Shown: positions 12,737 to 25,205 of the stretch, one piece after another
Layout: each line of letters opens with the position of its first letter
Numbering within the stretch: the stretch's first letter is position 1
NCBI GenBank assembly: GCA_036971715.1
Contig: JAVHJL010000001.1
Location: 124,001-188,000 of the forward strand
Direction of reading: 5' to 3'
From: Arthrobotrys musiformis
Lineage: Eukaryota > Ascomycota > Orbiliomycetes > Orbiliales > Orbiliaceae
Length of the DNA: 64,000 nucleotides
Made by a program: the position numbers and the translations under genes
Notes under the pieces: generated by a model
Told to the model about the DNA's origin: nothing
Database searches by the model: none
The model's input: the letters and a program-made list of their open reading frames with translations, nothing else

Positions 12737-15700
12737 TCAGAAAAGCTTCCCAACCTTCCCCTTGAACCAGCTGAGTCTCCCAGCTTTCGGTTTCGCATCA
12801 GCCTCGTCTTCATCGTACCTCCCATACCCATCCATATCTTCGTATCTACTCTGTCGATTGGTGTGCGACCTTTTCAACCCTGGCCTTCTTTCAACTTCGA
12901 ATTCCTCCTCATCCGAAACGGGAGATTCACCGTATCGGCGGCTGGAGCGATCGGCGTGGTAGGAGTGATGCCTAGAAACACCTTCCTTAGCGGCCTTGAG
13001 TTCGCGAGCTTCTTTTCTAGCTTGTCGACGGGCGTCTCTGCGAATTTGTTCCTCCTCCTCTTTGGTGAGGAGAGGGCGGTCGGCCATCTTGTCGCTGCTG
13101 CGGGAAGAGAGGTGGCCGGCATTGGTTGTATTGTTGAGGGGCTCGTCGTTCGAGTTTTCGTGGGAAGAGATGCGACGTGAAGCCCTTCTAGCGGCACGAG
13201 CGTCTCGTCGGGCTCTCTTGGCGTCGGCTTCCTCTGGCGAAAGGTCCTTGTACCTTTCTTCGCGGCGAGCAGCACGGCGTGCTTCCTTTTCGCGGTCCTT
13301 CTCCTCTGATGGAGCTCCAACACCACGCTCTCGATACTCGGATTTGCGAGATTTGGCTGCCTGGCTACCAGCGGAGGTTGCTCTAGCCTGATACTCCTTT
13401 GCAGCAGCCTGGAACTCGGCCTCTCTGATTCGGGCTTCTTCAGCTTCTGCATCCAATGCAGCTTGTCGGAGGCGTTCGGCCTCCTCGAGCTCTTGACGCT
13501 TTAACTCTTCTCTTCGACGCTCTGCTTCTTTAGCTGCCTTTCGTGCACGGCGCTCCTCCTCATCGCGAGAGACGGCAAGAGCAGCTTCTTGCTCCTTCTT
13601 TTCACGTCGGCGAGCTGCGTGTCGAGCTTCACGGTCGAGCTCATCCTCCTTGCGGGACTTGGAAGTCTTGGATCGCTTCATGTCTGGCTTGTCGGCTTTG
13701 GGCATATCTCGGGACGACTTGCTGCGAGAGATTTTTGACGATGCCGCTGTCTCCCCGAGAAGGCGTTCTGCTTTGGATGACTTGTGGTGTGAATGGTGGT
13801 GGTGGTGGTGGTGGGACTTGGAGCGTTTGGGTGGCGGCGGGGCTTCCTCTTCAACAACAACCTCCCCGGCAGCTTCCTCATCGCTGTCCTCATCATCGCC
13901 AACACTCCCTTTCTCCTCCTCGGAGGTAGCAGCAGCCTCCTTCATCTCAACATCGTCCCCCTCTTCCTCTTCGTCCCCGTCCTTCTTATCGTTCTCTTCG
14001 GCATCCTCAAACTCATCCTTCTCCTCGGCTTCGGCTTCATCCTCGTCCTCATCGCCAACATCAAAGGCGAGGTTGGGCTTGTCAGGCTTTTCGGCAGCCA
14101 CGATGGGGGCGTCCTCGTTCGCTGCTGCTTCAGCAGCTTCCTCGGCAGCCGGTTCCTCCTCGATGACGGGCTCTGGAGCTGTCTCTTCTTCTGGCATCTC
14201 TGTGGCTTTTCTTCGCTTCCTTTCCTCTCGGCGTTTCTCTTTGGCAGCGGCTTCGTCGTCGTCACCGCCGTTTCGTTTGCCTCGTCGCTTATCTTCTTTA
14301 TCCTTCTTTTTCTCTTTATGTTCCTTGTGTCGCTTCTTTCTTTCTTCTTCAGTTTCGTCACGCTTCCTGCGATGCTTCTTATCTCCGGTATCGAACCTGT
14401 GGGATGGGACTGGGGTCTCTGGGATAAGAAACTGCGAGACATTTATGCCCCCGCCGGGTGTCTTGGGAAGAGGGAACTCTCGGTCTTCATCGTTGTCGTC
14501 GTCCTCGTTGTCATCGTCTTCGATAATAAGCTCAGGAAGGGCATATGGGTTCCTCGACGACTTGCTTCTCTTGCTGCCTTTACTACCTCTGCTATGCACG
14601 CTGGCTGCCACGTCACCGCCTGCAGCTTCCTCTGGCACGTCAGGTACATCATCGTCAGCGGGAACGGGAGGCTCTGGCTCAGCGACAGGAGTCTCCTCGG
14701 GATCTGCTGGCTCTACTGGCTCTGCTGGCTCTGCTGGCTCTACTGTCTTTGGCTTGGACTTTTTGCTACTGCTGGCAACTGATGTTTTAGACTTCGCTGT
14801 CCTTGCTGCAGGTTTTTCTGCAGCTTTCGTGACGGTTTTTTTCTCCGCAGCTTTCGCAGCTTCCTTCTCTGCCGCTTTGGCGGCCTTCGCAGCTTCTTTT
14901 GCGGCCTTTTCTTCCTCTTTCGCTTTCGCTTTGGCCTTTCGACGTTCCAACTCTGCCTCGACAGCTTTGTCGATTTCTTCTTTTTCTTTCCTCTTTCGTT
15001 CCTCTCGTTGTCGCTTCGCCAACTCGCCAGCCGTTATCTTCTTTTTGGGTTTGTTCTCCGCTGGCGCGGTGGCTACACATACTGTTAGTATTTATTACTA
15101 ATTGATATTTCTCCTAGGGACCGATTGGTCATTTTTTCGCATACCTTCTTCGGTTGGGGGGGCTTCCGCTGGAGGGTCCTCCTTCGGTTCGTCATCCCCT
15201 GCATCTGGCGGAGCGGGCTCTGGCTCTGGCTCTGGTGCTACCTCCTCCTCCGGTGCCGGCCCTTCCGACGCAGGTTCTTCTGCAGGGGCCTCTTCAGCGG
15301 GTGGTGGGGGTTCCTCCGCCTTTTTCTTCTTAGTCACCGGTTTGGGGGCAGGGCCACCGAACAGTCCTCCAAAAAGTCCGCTAGTGGCCCTCCTCTCGAT
15401 CTTCTTTGGCGCCACGGCTTTCTTTTTAGGTTCTTCAAGGGCCTTTTCGACGACTGGTTCTTCCGCTGGTGGTTCTGGCGTTGGTTCTGGTGCAGGCTCG
15501 GGCTCTGCAGGAGGTTCTGGGACGGGCTCTGGCTCTACAGGGGGTTTTGGGGCAGGTTCAGGCTCCTTCTTCTTCACTACTGTCTTCTTACGAGTAGGAG
15601 CGGGTTGGGAGCCAAAGAGCGAAAGGCCCTCCTGTTTTTTCGAAGCGGATTTTGCGGTGCTCGCTGATGTTGTCTTCGTCACCGTGGTTTTTTTCGATTT

Positions 15701-18700
15701 CGGAGGGGGGTCATTCGTGCCTAGTAATTTGGCAGCCCTGAAAACGAACAACACATTATGCGTCAGCCATCAACGATTGCAGTGGAGCCTTGTGTAACCA
15801 CGGAATGACAACAATCAAACTCCGACAGGAAGCGGGAGGGATATAAGGAGGGCATGTGGAGGGGAGTGTTTTGAGACACATACTTTCCAGAGATCTTAGG
15901 CTTCACCTCCACCACTTCCGGTTCCTCCTCGACTATCGGCTCAGGTTCAGGCGCCGGCGGTGGTGCTGGCTCTTCCTCTCTGGGCGCGGCCGGACGCCGC
16001 CTCGCTCCGAAGAGCGCCCATGGGTCCACTCCTGAAGCCGTACTGTCGGGTATTTCGAACTCGAGAATATCACGTTCTTGCGCAACCTCTTCGACGACCT
16101 TTGGTCCCGCTGGTTTTTCTTCAGCGGGCTCAACAGGCGCTGGTTCCGGTTCGGGTGCGGGCTCGGGTGCTGGTTCCGGTGCGACTTCTGGTTCTGGTGC
16201 TGGGGCTTCCTCCTCCTTCTTCTCTTCGACTGGTGGATCTTCAGCAGGCGGGGCTGGGGGAGGTGGTGCTGGTTCGACTTTCTCCTCCTGCTTTTTTGCC
16301 CGTTTTAACTCTCTTGCGGCTTTTTTGGCGGCCCTTTCGGCGGCCCTTTCAGCAGCGGCACGTTCCCGCTCCTCCTTTTCCTTGGCTGCTGCCTCTCTCA
16401 GCAGTTGGGCGCGGGTTGGCTTTGGTTGCTGCTTTTCCTGCTGCTGCTTCTCTTCCTTGACGACCTTCTTGACTTTCTTTGGGATTTCTTCTGGAATAGG
16501 TTCCGGTACGGGTGTCGGTTCCTTAGGCGGAGGAGGTTCGGGGGCAGCGGGTTCCTCAGGAGTATGGTCTTCAAAAGCAAGCGGGTCTTCAGGCGCCTGG
16601 TGTTTCGCGGAAGATGACTCCTCTGGGGATTGTTCTCGATGGAATGCCGGTTCCTCCTATCCAGGTTAAACCAACGAAAAAATCGTTACGGTTAGTCGAA
16701 GCGCATATTGGAGCCGAATCAGGCTAGTAGACGCAGGGAGGAATCACTCGAGCGAGGGGATGCGGAGGGAAAGTCAATAGTCGGCGAGGGAAAAGAGAGA
16801 CTCAGAGCCATATGGCAGATATGACACGGCCCACTCGGATCGCAGGATCTTAATCTTGCAGTTCTGGTTGGCATGGCTGCAAATTGCGTGGCCATGTCTC
16901 TCCTTAATAAAACTCGGCCTGTGTTGCCAAGCATACTCGATCAACATGACAACGCGCTGCCACGCGCAAGCCTCAACTCCCCGATTGGTAAAATTGCCGT
17001 TTCCAGCCACGACTCTGCTATAAAAAACGCCACCCTCAAACCCTCACAAGCAAAGCAATCACAATGTTACAAGCGCAAGCACTTGCATGGAACCTGAGGG
17101 AAAGTCCATTCAGGTGGCCAATTGCGGAGCACGATGAGGTTATGGCATTCCTCGCTTCTTGCCGCTTCAGTCTCCTTCTCACTTCCCCATTCCACAATCG
17201 ATCAAAACCCATTCAATCTGAGGACTAGCTACTGGACGATGGAGACTTGTCTTTCAATGGGAGTGAGGGGTTGTCAATCGCCAACTCAGGTATCGCAATG
17301 GGCCAGACTTGGCTCAACAAACACGAAAATCGATACATGGTTTGCTGGGGAAGACACGGATTTGTGCAGATATGACTTACTTTTGTCGTAGGGCTGCTTC
17401 CACCGCCAAAATATGACCCCCAAAACCCTCTCTTTTGAGAGGTCGGTGTGGGTTCTTCGATCTTTTTAACTTCCTCCGGTTCTACAATCGGCTCTGGCTC
17501 GGGTTGAGGCTCTGGTACGATAGGCTCCGGCTCGGGTGCTGGTTCGGGCTCGGCTGGAGGAGGGGGGGGCGGTGGTGGCTCTTCAACCACTGGTGCCGGT
17601 TCGGGTTCAGGGCTCGGTTCCTTGACGGTCTTCCTAAGTTTTGGTCTTCCCTCTGCTATCAACTCAGCTGCTTTTCCAGTTGACCTTAGTTTTGTATTGA
17701 AAGGCAATTCGCTTTTGACTGGTAGCCTGCTTGGGAGCTCTATATTTGAACCTGTTGTTTTAGCTGTTCGCTTTAGTTGATTCCCCCATGGTGTCGCCTT
17801 GACTTCTTCTACAGGAGCCGGGATCTGAGATTTTCTCCTGACACGATTTCCCCAGAGAGTATCTTCGGTTTTTTCTGGAGCAGGAGCTGGCTCCTCAACC
17901 TTCTGTTCTTCAACTTGGGGTTTTTCGGGAGCCTTTTCCTCGACCTTGAGTTTCTCTAGTCGTTGTTCTTCGGTCTTGGTTTTCTCTAGTCGTCGCTCTT
18001 CCATTTTAAGTCTTTCCAGTCGCCGCTCCTCAAGCTTTGACTTAAACGGCCGTTGCTCTTCGACCTTCGGCTTCACCAGACGTTGCTCTTCAACCTTCGG
18101 CTTCACTAGTCGTTGCTCTTCAACCTTCGGCTTCTCCACAATTGGTTCAGGTTCCGCGGGCGGGGGTGTGTGTACTTTTGGCGGTTCTTGTTGGAACATC
18201 TTTAACCGGTCTTTTGTCGACTTCGATTTGAATGCAGAAAACTCATCCTCAGGCTTGACAGGTGGCTGCTCCTCCGGCGCTGGATTCGGGGAATGCGACT
18301 TGAAAGATGAATTTCCAAAGCTTCTTTTCGACGTTTGGGAAGACCCAAAGAAACCCCAACTGTCTTCCCCGTTATCTTCCATTGCCATACTTGCCGTCAA
18401 GAAGGAATTCGTGGGCTGCTTAATGGGTACCGGCTCGATTTGAAGTTCTGGCTCTGGCTCCGGCTCTGGTGGCGGCGGGGTTGGAGGTTTTTCAACTTTC
18501 TTAGAACCACCCCAGAAGGACGACCAACGACCTAATCCGGACGGCTTTGCTTCCTCTGCCTTCTTTGCCTCTTCTGCCTTACGCGCCTCCTCAGCTTCCC
18601 GCTCCCTCCGTAACCGCAGTCTCTCTGCTCTCTCTTTCTTTTCCCTTTCCGCAGTTTCTCTCGCTTCCCGCTCCTTAGCCTCTATCGCTTCCTGTTCTCG

Positions 18701-19527
18701 TCTTAACCTGTCCGCGCGAGCTCTCCGGATTTCCTCCATCTCCGCGTCTCGCGCTGCCTTTTCGGCAGCCGCAGCTTCTTCATGCCTACGCATTATCGCA
18801 GCCTGCTTCGCTATCTCTTTCGCTGCTTCCTGCTTCTTGTTCTCTTCCTCCATCTCTTCTAACAGTTTCCGGGCAGCTTCGTCATCCTCTTCCTGCTTCC
18901 TTCTCTTATCCTCCTCCTCCTTCTTCCGCCGTTCATCCTCGCCGTCATCACCGGCCCCACCGCCGGGCGTATTCGGGCTAATAGGCGTCTCAGGAGGATC
19001 GTTCCCACCCCCACCTCCGCCTCCAGATACAGAGTTGTTCCTGTTGTTGTTGTTCCTATTGTTCTTACCGTTGCGGCCTTTCTTGGCATGCGACCTGATG
19101 TTCGTGGGTTCTTGCGTCCAATTCGGATGACACGGTATAATTATCGCCGGGTATAGTGGTGAGTATGGAGGGAGTGGAGGAAGAGTATCGAATCCGAACC
19201 GTTCAGGTAGGTATGGCGGCAACTTCACGTCGTCGTACGCAGGGAGCGGTTCCTCGCATGTCGTCCAGTTGCCCTGTTGTCCCTCCTTAAATCAACATCA
19301 TTCCAACATGAACCTTCTAGATCTGGCCAAAAAAAAAGGCAAGTACTCACTCCCAGCGCCCCCACCAACTTGGAACTTAGAAATACCACGGCCTCGTACC
19401 GTGGTAAATCCTCTTCAATCCCATCGCCGGCGTCCAGATACCCAGGACACTCCAGCGCTTTATCTACCCCCAATCTGGTTCCTGTCATCCATCCAATATC
19501 CTCGGTTATTGTTAAAATATCGGCCAT
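12737..19527 (-). CDS. Very large charged low-complexity protein with repeated aromatic-glycine motifs
   Basis: I model five exons on the minus strand: 19527-19351, 19273-17381, 16656-15884, 15737-15145 and 15072-12737. They give about 1923 aa, and all phases agree. The first roughly 110 residues are ordinary sequence (starting MADILTITED), then comes an Asn-rich stretch. Most of the rest is Glu/Lys/Ala coiled-coil-like or Pro-Glu (EPEPAPEP) linker. Short modules recur: SSFWGGSKK, GFFGSSQTSKR, GFWGSYFGGG, DPWALFGARRR, LSLFGSQPAPTRKK, GLFGGLFGG and the C-terminal LSWFKGKVGKLF. A 10-residue tandem repeat (VEEQRLVKPK-like) lies in exon 2, and a His run lies near the middle of exon 5. There is no signal peptide or membrane segment. 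I do not recognise a named family. A scaffold or phase-separating role is only a guess. The 724-nt intron (16657-17380) is unusually long, so a missed exon or a two-gene model remains possible. Confidence 0.72.
17019..17391 (+). other. Nested opposite-strand TATA box and small ORF
   Basis: Inside the long intron of the large minus-strand gene, the plus strand has TATAAAAAA at 17019-17027. An 85-residue frame follows at 17134-17391, beginning MRLWHSSLLAASVSF, which resembles a signal peptide. Its end overlaps exon 2 of the host gene. It could be a small secreted protein gene or coincidence. No homology is recognised. Confidence 0.2.
17897..18133 (-). repeat. 30-bp coding tandem repeat (10-aa units)
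   Basis: About eight imperfect 30-bp units encode the pattern VEEQRLVKPK within exon 2 of the large low-complexity gene. Variants include LEERRLERLK, MEERRLEKTK and TEEQRLEKLK. The units would form a charged helix, and the copy number probably varies between strains. Confidence 0.8.
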
Positions 19528-22500
19528 CGTGTATCAGGATATGCGGCGACAACCACGGCGCAGCTCCCTCGCATGTTCCCTTCTCGCTCGCCTCGTGAAA
19601 ACAAAAGCCGTCGTGTTTCGACTTTCAAATTCCCCGATCGAAGTCGTATGATCCCGAGGGCAGGTAGAAGAGTAATATAGTCGTCAACTTTTTTTCCTTC
19701 AAAACTCCGAAAACCCCACGGTATGTTCTTTAACTCCCCTTCAGAATCTCCGTAAAAACTCCCTTGGAACTACCGGGATCCTTTCCAATAAACACCAGAA
19801 CAAGAAACCCGAAGAAAGGAATTCAAAAAAGCCCACGAGGCTAGCAACAGCAACCTTCGTGGAAATTGCAAACCGATGAAGGAAAAACAAAAAACACAAG
19901 ATGAAAAAGATATTCTGTCGTATATGAAATCTCCAATCAAAATAAATAAATAAAAATATATAAAAAAAGGCAACGTAAACGTCTCTTTAAACTAGCAAAG
20001 CCACAACCCCATTATGTAAAACTGCAGAACAACCTGGGGCTCCTGTCTTAAGCCTTAATCTCGCTTGAGATGGGAAATTCGGGAACCCAAAACCAAAAAA
20101 GATCACAGGGCAAAAATGGCAAAACCGTTTGTAACCAGGACCCAAAGCAACAAGAGGATTCAAAAAAGGTGTCAAAAGCCAGCCGGCCGGTAAACACGAA
20201 CTCCCCTTTCGAACGATGCAAAAAAGGCAGATTGAGGAATCGAAGGAAGGCACGTAAGCAGCTACAATCCAAAGAAAAAGGGAAAAAACGGTTAAAAGCA
20301 ACCTTCAAAACAATAAGCGCTTAGAGTCTCCCCTTCGTCCCTAAAACTCAACTGCGACCCCAACAATTCAGACGAAACTCGAAGGCGGACGACAGAACGG
20401 CAAGCAAGGAAAAAAAGAAGTAACGTGGGAAAGGAATCCCGTACAATCGTGGGGGAAATAAACCACAATACCGACAGTATTACAGAATACCTCTACCCCC
20501 TTTACGGCTTAGTTGGACCGGTAAATTTTATAAAATTAGCAGATTTTGTTATGAACAGACGTGTTTGGATATGAACGCGCGAAGGAAGCAGAATGTAGAG
20601 AAAGAAAGAAGCGTAAACCCGAAGAAGCGAAGCACCAACCGGAAGCTCTGGCGAGGGTTTCGAAGGGGAAAGCGTTGTAGTCGAGATCGATAATTCGTTA
20701 GAAAAAGGGTCGGGCCTCGTCTGAACTTCAGCTTAAAGGCTTGGAATTGGTGTAATTATAGAGTATTGGTATCGGTATTGAAATATATGTACGGCTTAAA
20801 GCTTCCCTTTCCTTTCAAGAAGGGATTCATTCCTCTCTTCTACCTTTCTTACTTTTCAGAAATAAATGCGGAACCGGAGCTTTAAAGCTATCGCATCCTA
20901 TCAGACCATCTATCACCTTTTTTGCCATGTTAACCCTTTGGCGTGGGTAGCTTCTACCTGACCTTACGTAGTACCTTCCCTGCTTTCCCCCAAACGTTTC
21001 ACATCGAAGCAAGAAAAGGGTTAAAAGGGAAGGGTTCTTCACCTTTTTCGGGCCATGTTTACTTCTTCGTGCCTTCCCAGTGCAGTGGAGCCGTATACAG
21101 AAGTCGCAGAGGTAAAAGCTAATAGAGGGGCCTGCTATGCGCTGCCGAACTTCGTTTAATCTGTTCGACACCGATGTAAGTCAAGAAAGTACTTCTTTTA
21201 CATTTCACATAAGATGAGCTTCCGCAGTTGCTCTTCGAATCTTCGCGCATGGCAATATCTGCATAACCTCCTGCATGTCCCATCGAATGTCTTCCAGTGA
21301 AATAGATGCAGACCCCCCTCACTTCCTTTTTTGTTTGTCTTCTTTCGCATACGGGTACAATCATATACATGGGCATGCTCATCCGATAGATCACAAGGGA
21401 AGGCTTGATTGAATGTGCGCCTCGTGATGGCTTTTTCCCTTAAATTCCTTTGATTTACGAACAACCTCTAAGCCTCTAACTAAAGCATATTAGAAACCCC
21501 GCAATACAGCCTAGTTAATGGCCCATTTGATCGGGAAGCTTAGAAGACACTAGTAAGTATGTGGTTTAGTGTCGTGGGAGGAATTCGGTCGAATTCCGAG
21601 GTTTTTCTTCCTTAATTGAACTGGAGATGAACGCATGTATAACATGACCTCTTTTTTTTTGGCTTGTGGATCAAGAGAAGGGAACCAGCGGCTCGGGATG
21701 CAGCGAGTTTTTCAGGCAGAGAATGTCCCGGCGCAGATAGACTCTCATGATCATCAGCCTTTTGAGGTCTTTTTTCCGTCTCCTGCATTAGAAAAAACCT
21801 TTTGATCTATCGCACGACGTCGCTGTACTGAAAAGACGGCTTTACAATGACAGCTGTCATCTTTTGGTCAACTTCATGAATTCGGACAGAATTATTTTTT
21901 TGCGATAAGGTGTGAATTAAATTTTTTGTTGAAGAAAAAAACCAGAAGGATTCCTCCAATGTAGGGCATCGCATGCGCATCGAATGAGCTTTTGCATTGC
22001 TTGCATGCATTGCATCTGCATATTCAAATTAAATACCCAAGCAAAGCCTCGAGGCCCCCTCCCCGCGTGCGACCCTATCAGAGTACAGAGGAAGAAGAAG
22101 GATGGATGGGGTCCCTGCTTTCTCATTCCTCTGCTGTGGAACCATCGAACCCAGCCAGCAGAACAAAAAACAACTAATTTTTCAAGGGTCTGAGCTTTTC
22201 AATCGAAATAATTGAATAATGAAAAATGTCGACTTCGTAACCTTCAGCTACCTAGCCACCGACTGCACCCACCAATTGCAATTCTATCTCGAAAACCCTG
22301 CCGGCGATAGGAAGAAAAAGTACCAGGGAAGCTCCTCCCCCCATACTATTGGCTATATCATGCGCATGCCCATTTCTACCTGCAATCCAAATCAGGGATT
22401 TTCCAAGCGGTTGGTGTTTGCACGAGTTCCTATTTGCTGATAAAAACAGGTTGGAATATAAGCTACAGGCATCCAGCATGAAAGCCTTGCCTCCTCCATA

Positions 22501-24078
22501 CCACTATCGAATCAGACAGGACCTAACTATGAGATATGATGTATCTTAAACATGAAGAACCAAGCTCCTAAGTTTTTCGTTTTCGAGTACATTTAAAGTA
22601 TTCACTATATCTACAATCGTGTTCTTCATCAGTCACAGCTAGTTTATCCAAATTAGATAGAGCGAAGTATGGGGGCGCCTCGGGAAAACGTGGGCACTGT
22701 GTACAACTTTGTGGGTAATCAAACGGCTCACAATTGGAATCGATAACAAGGTCTGTCGACTCCTTCGATCGATCGTCTACGACACGACGTGCGACCCCAC
22801 ATATTTGCCGAATGACCAAATGAACTGAACCCTGTTTGCAGAATATTAAATCTCTGCTCTGTTCTTGGCCTTTTGAATTCAACAGGCATCTTTGCAATTT
22901 GGAGGGTAAAAAGTAATAGTCAGATGCAACACCTCTGGTCTCGTCTTGCAGGATCGATATTGTGAATAGAAGGAAACACCCGTTTTGGAATGCCGAAGCC
23001 GATGAAATCTGAAGGTTGAAGTTCTTTACTCCTCTCCCTCAATAATAGCTACTTGATAGCGATAAAGACGTTAGTAAGTTAGATTTATATAAATTATAAA
23101 GCCGCTATGAAATTTTTAAAAGATCATGATGTCATAATAATACTTGCCGAATTCGCAAGATTTCCGACCGCTAGAATGAACGGCAAGGGAATGCTTTCAA
23201 TCAGGAACAGAATGGTCTTTTCTCGTCCCTTGAAAAAGAGACTATATGATATGATGGTTATCACGGCATCCAGACACGCGAGGCCAAAATAGAACCCGTA
23301 GAGCTATAGAGCTCTACTAAAATCTAAAATCTCCGGGATCGTGCACGGTCCCGGCCCGCAGTTATCCTTTAAATTCCCTGTCGTGGTATGATATCATTTC
23401 TGGGCCCTCTATACCTAGTATAACTATAGATCTATGATAACGCCGAAGAACCCTAAATCCCATCAATATTGGAGACAAATAAAATATACACCAGTATCGA
23501 GCGTATACGTATGTAATGAGGTATGTACACAATACACAAACTCCCAGTTCGACGAATCAAATTGAGACACAATCCAAAAGACATGTACACCGAACCCATC
23601 CCTCCGTTTTTCCACCGGAAAGCATTCAATCGCAAAGGATCTCCAAAGGTGCTAAAATTGCAAGAGCATCGAAACGATACACACGTGCAAGGAAAAAAAA
23701 AAAAGCTTAAAAAAAAAAAACTCCATAAACGATGAGGTAAAACGAATGTAAAGAGGGACATATAAAGCAATATGATGACACATCGACAGGGAAGGACGTG
23801 AAGTAAAATGGATGATGCGTAAAACAAGAAGAAGAAAAACATGTTATTAAAAAAGCCTATCCTGACATTCCCACAGCTGATCAGAGAACGCAGAACTATC
23901 GATAAAACCATAAAATAGATAATCGCCTAGCTTGCGCCGAATAACACGTCAAACTCCTCCACCACTCCCCCCAAATGACCCAATAACATATTCTATATGC
24001 GTCGGACAATTATGTAGCACGCTTAAAACCGATAAACGCCCCCGAAAAGACCAAGAACGGAATGAAGAAAAGGAATAT
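19528..24078. other. Intergenic region upstream of the large gene
   Basis: This 4.5-kb stretch lies between the start of the large minus-strand gene and the stop of the next minus-strand gene. It is purine-rich on the plus strand near 19.7-20.7 kb, as expected for a pyrimidine-rich leader of a minus-strand gene. I see no gene. Two adjacent palindromes lie at 23298-23354. Confidence 0.5.
23298..23354. repeat. Two adjacent palindromes
   Basis: GTAGAGCT and AGCTCTAC (23298-23305, 23310-23317) form perfect 8-bp arms around a 4-nt loop. Sixteen bases later, 23333-23354 is a 22-bp near-palindrome with arms CCGGGA/TCCCGG around CGTGCACG and a single mismatched pair. The tandem placement suggests a structured site or the fused ends of a deleted element. 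Confidence 0.55.
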
Positions 24079-25205
24079 CTACTCTTTTAGAAGAGTATCT
24101 CTGACTTGGTCTCTTCGATCGCAAAGCGTGCTTTCGGCGAACTCCTGTATTTGGTGTTAGGGACTAGAGGCAACCATGGAATATGGGGGGAGGGGATGAG
24201 GACTCACGATATATTGCCGGGCGCTGTTGATAGTACTAACACTCTGCTCTAAATAAGCAACCACCTGCATTGCGGTACCTGTATGGTCTGCGTGATGGTG
24301 GTGATGTTGGTGGCCTTCCATATCCATACCATCGTGATCGATGCTAGTCCTTCTGGTTTTGATGTCTCTCTCCATGGCCTTCGCAAGACGAAGGGCGTGC
24401 AAACTTTGAAGAGAGTTCCTGACGATTTCCTTCAAAAGCTCCTCTGGGTCTGGGAGAGCCGATTGCGGTTGGCTGAATTGGTTGGTCATCTGATGGTAAG
24501 GGAAATCCTCAGTGTATGAGGTAGCAGTCGAAACCGATGCATGCGGGGAGCTTTCGGAAGATGCATCCGAAGATTCATCCTTCTTCTCGAGGCAGAGGAG
24601 TTGCTACATATCATAAATATTAGCACTTTATTGTTGTCTCTCCTTGAGCTTGGCACATTGCTATTGATTAAATTACTTACAAATGCTTGAGCCAAAGATC
24701 TGTTTAGATCAGCTGCCGAAGCTTCACTCGGCCTAACAGTTGTGGTCGGAACTGGTGGGCGAAGAAAAGTTGGTGGCGGGGCCAATTGAGGAGGAGGGGC
24801 TAGTCCCGAGTCTTGAAAGACACTCCTTGTTGGAAGCTTTCGTTTGTTGGACGTCGAGCTTGAAGTTTCATAATCCGACATATTGCGGTATGCAGCTTCC
24901 ACCTCGTTATCAGAGGGAATGGCACTTAGGCGACGGGGATTCTGGAGAGAGGGGTAAGGGTCGGTATGAGCATGCGTGTTTCGTCTAGAACGCTTAGCTG
25001 AATTAGGAGGTCGGAAGGAGGAACGGTGCGCCCCTGGGGTTGTGGGTGTTGAAGGGATGTCTCGACCGAAGAAAGAGGGAGAAGATGGGCAGTCCATAAT
25101 CATATCCTCATTTTGGGGGGATATCGAAGGGGAGAGGGGAGCATTTCCAAATGTCGAGGACCGGAAGAGCGGGGAGGATGACGATGTCGAAAGAAGCATT
25201 GACAT
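24079..25205 (-). CDS. Conserved-looking hypothetical protein, Ser/Pro-rich N-terminus
   Basis: Three exons (25205-24681, 24603-24208, 24144-24079) give about 328 aa. Both introns are short (77 and 63 nt), with GTAAGT or GTGAGT donors and TAG or CAG acceptors, in phase 0. I chose the ATG at 25205, which begins MSMLLSTSSSS, because the frame above it has no ATG. Residues 1-170 are Ser/Pro-rich with SP sites typical of kinase targets and a basic patch (AKRSRRN) that could be a nuclear signal. The C-terminal part is helical (PEELLKEIVRNSLQSLHALR), with a His-rich loop and then a last helix ending in KE. No enzyme motif is visible. The product may be regulatory, but the function is unknown. Confidence 0.75.

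Noticed and set aside
13650..15101. Long plus-strand Ser-rich open frame (483 codons)
   Set aside because: It is the antisense image of the Glu/Lys/Ala-rich exon 5 of the large minus-strand gene. GC-rich biased codons leave the complement open. The minus model has consistent splice phases.
15102..15797. Plus-strand Gly/Ser-rich frame
   Set aside because: Antisense shadow of exon 4 (Pro/Glu/Lys-rich) of the same gene.
23453..23911. 152-codon minus-strand Phe/Ser/Leu-rich frame
   Set aside because: The composition reflects A-rich plus-strand sequence downstream of the 24.1-kb gene. There is no domain, and hydrophobicity is unspecific.
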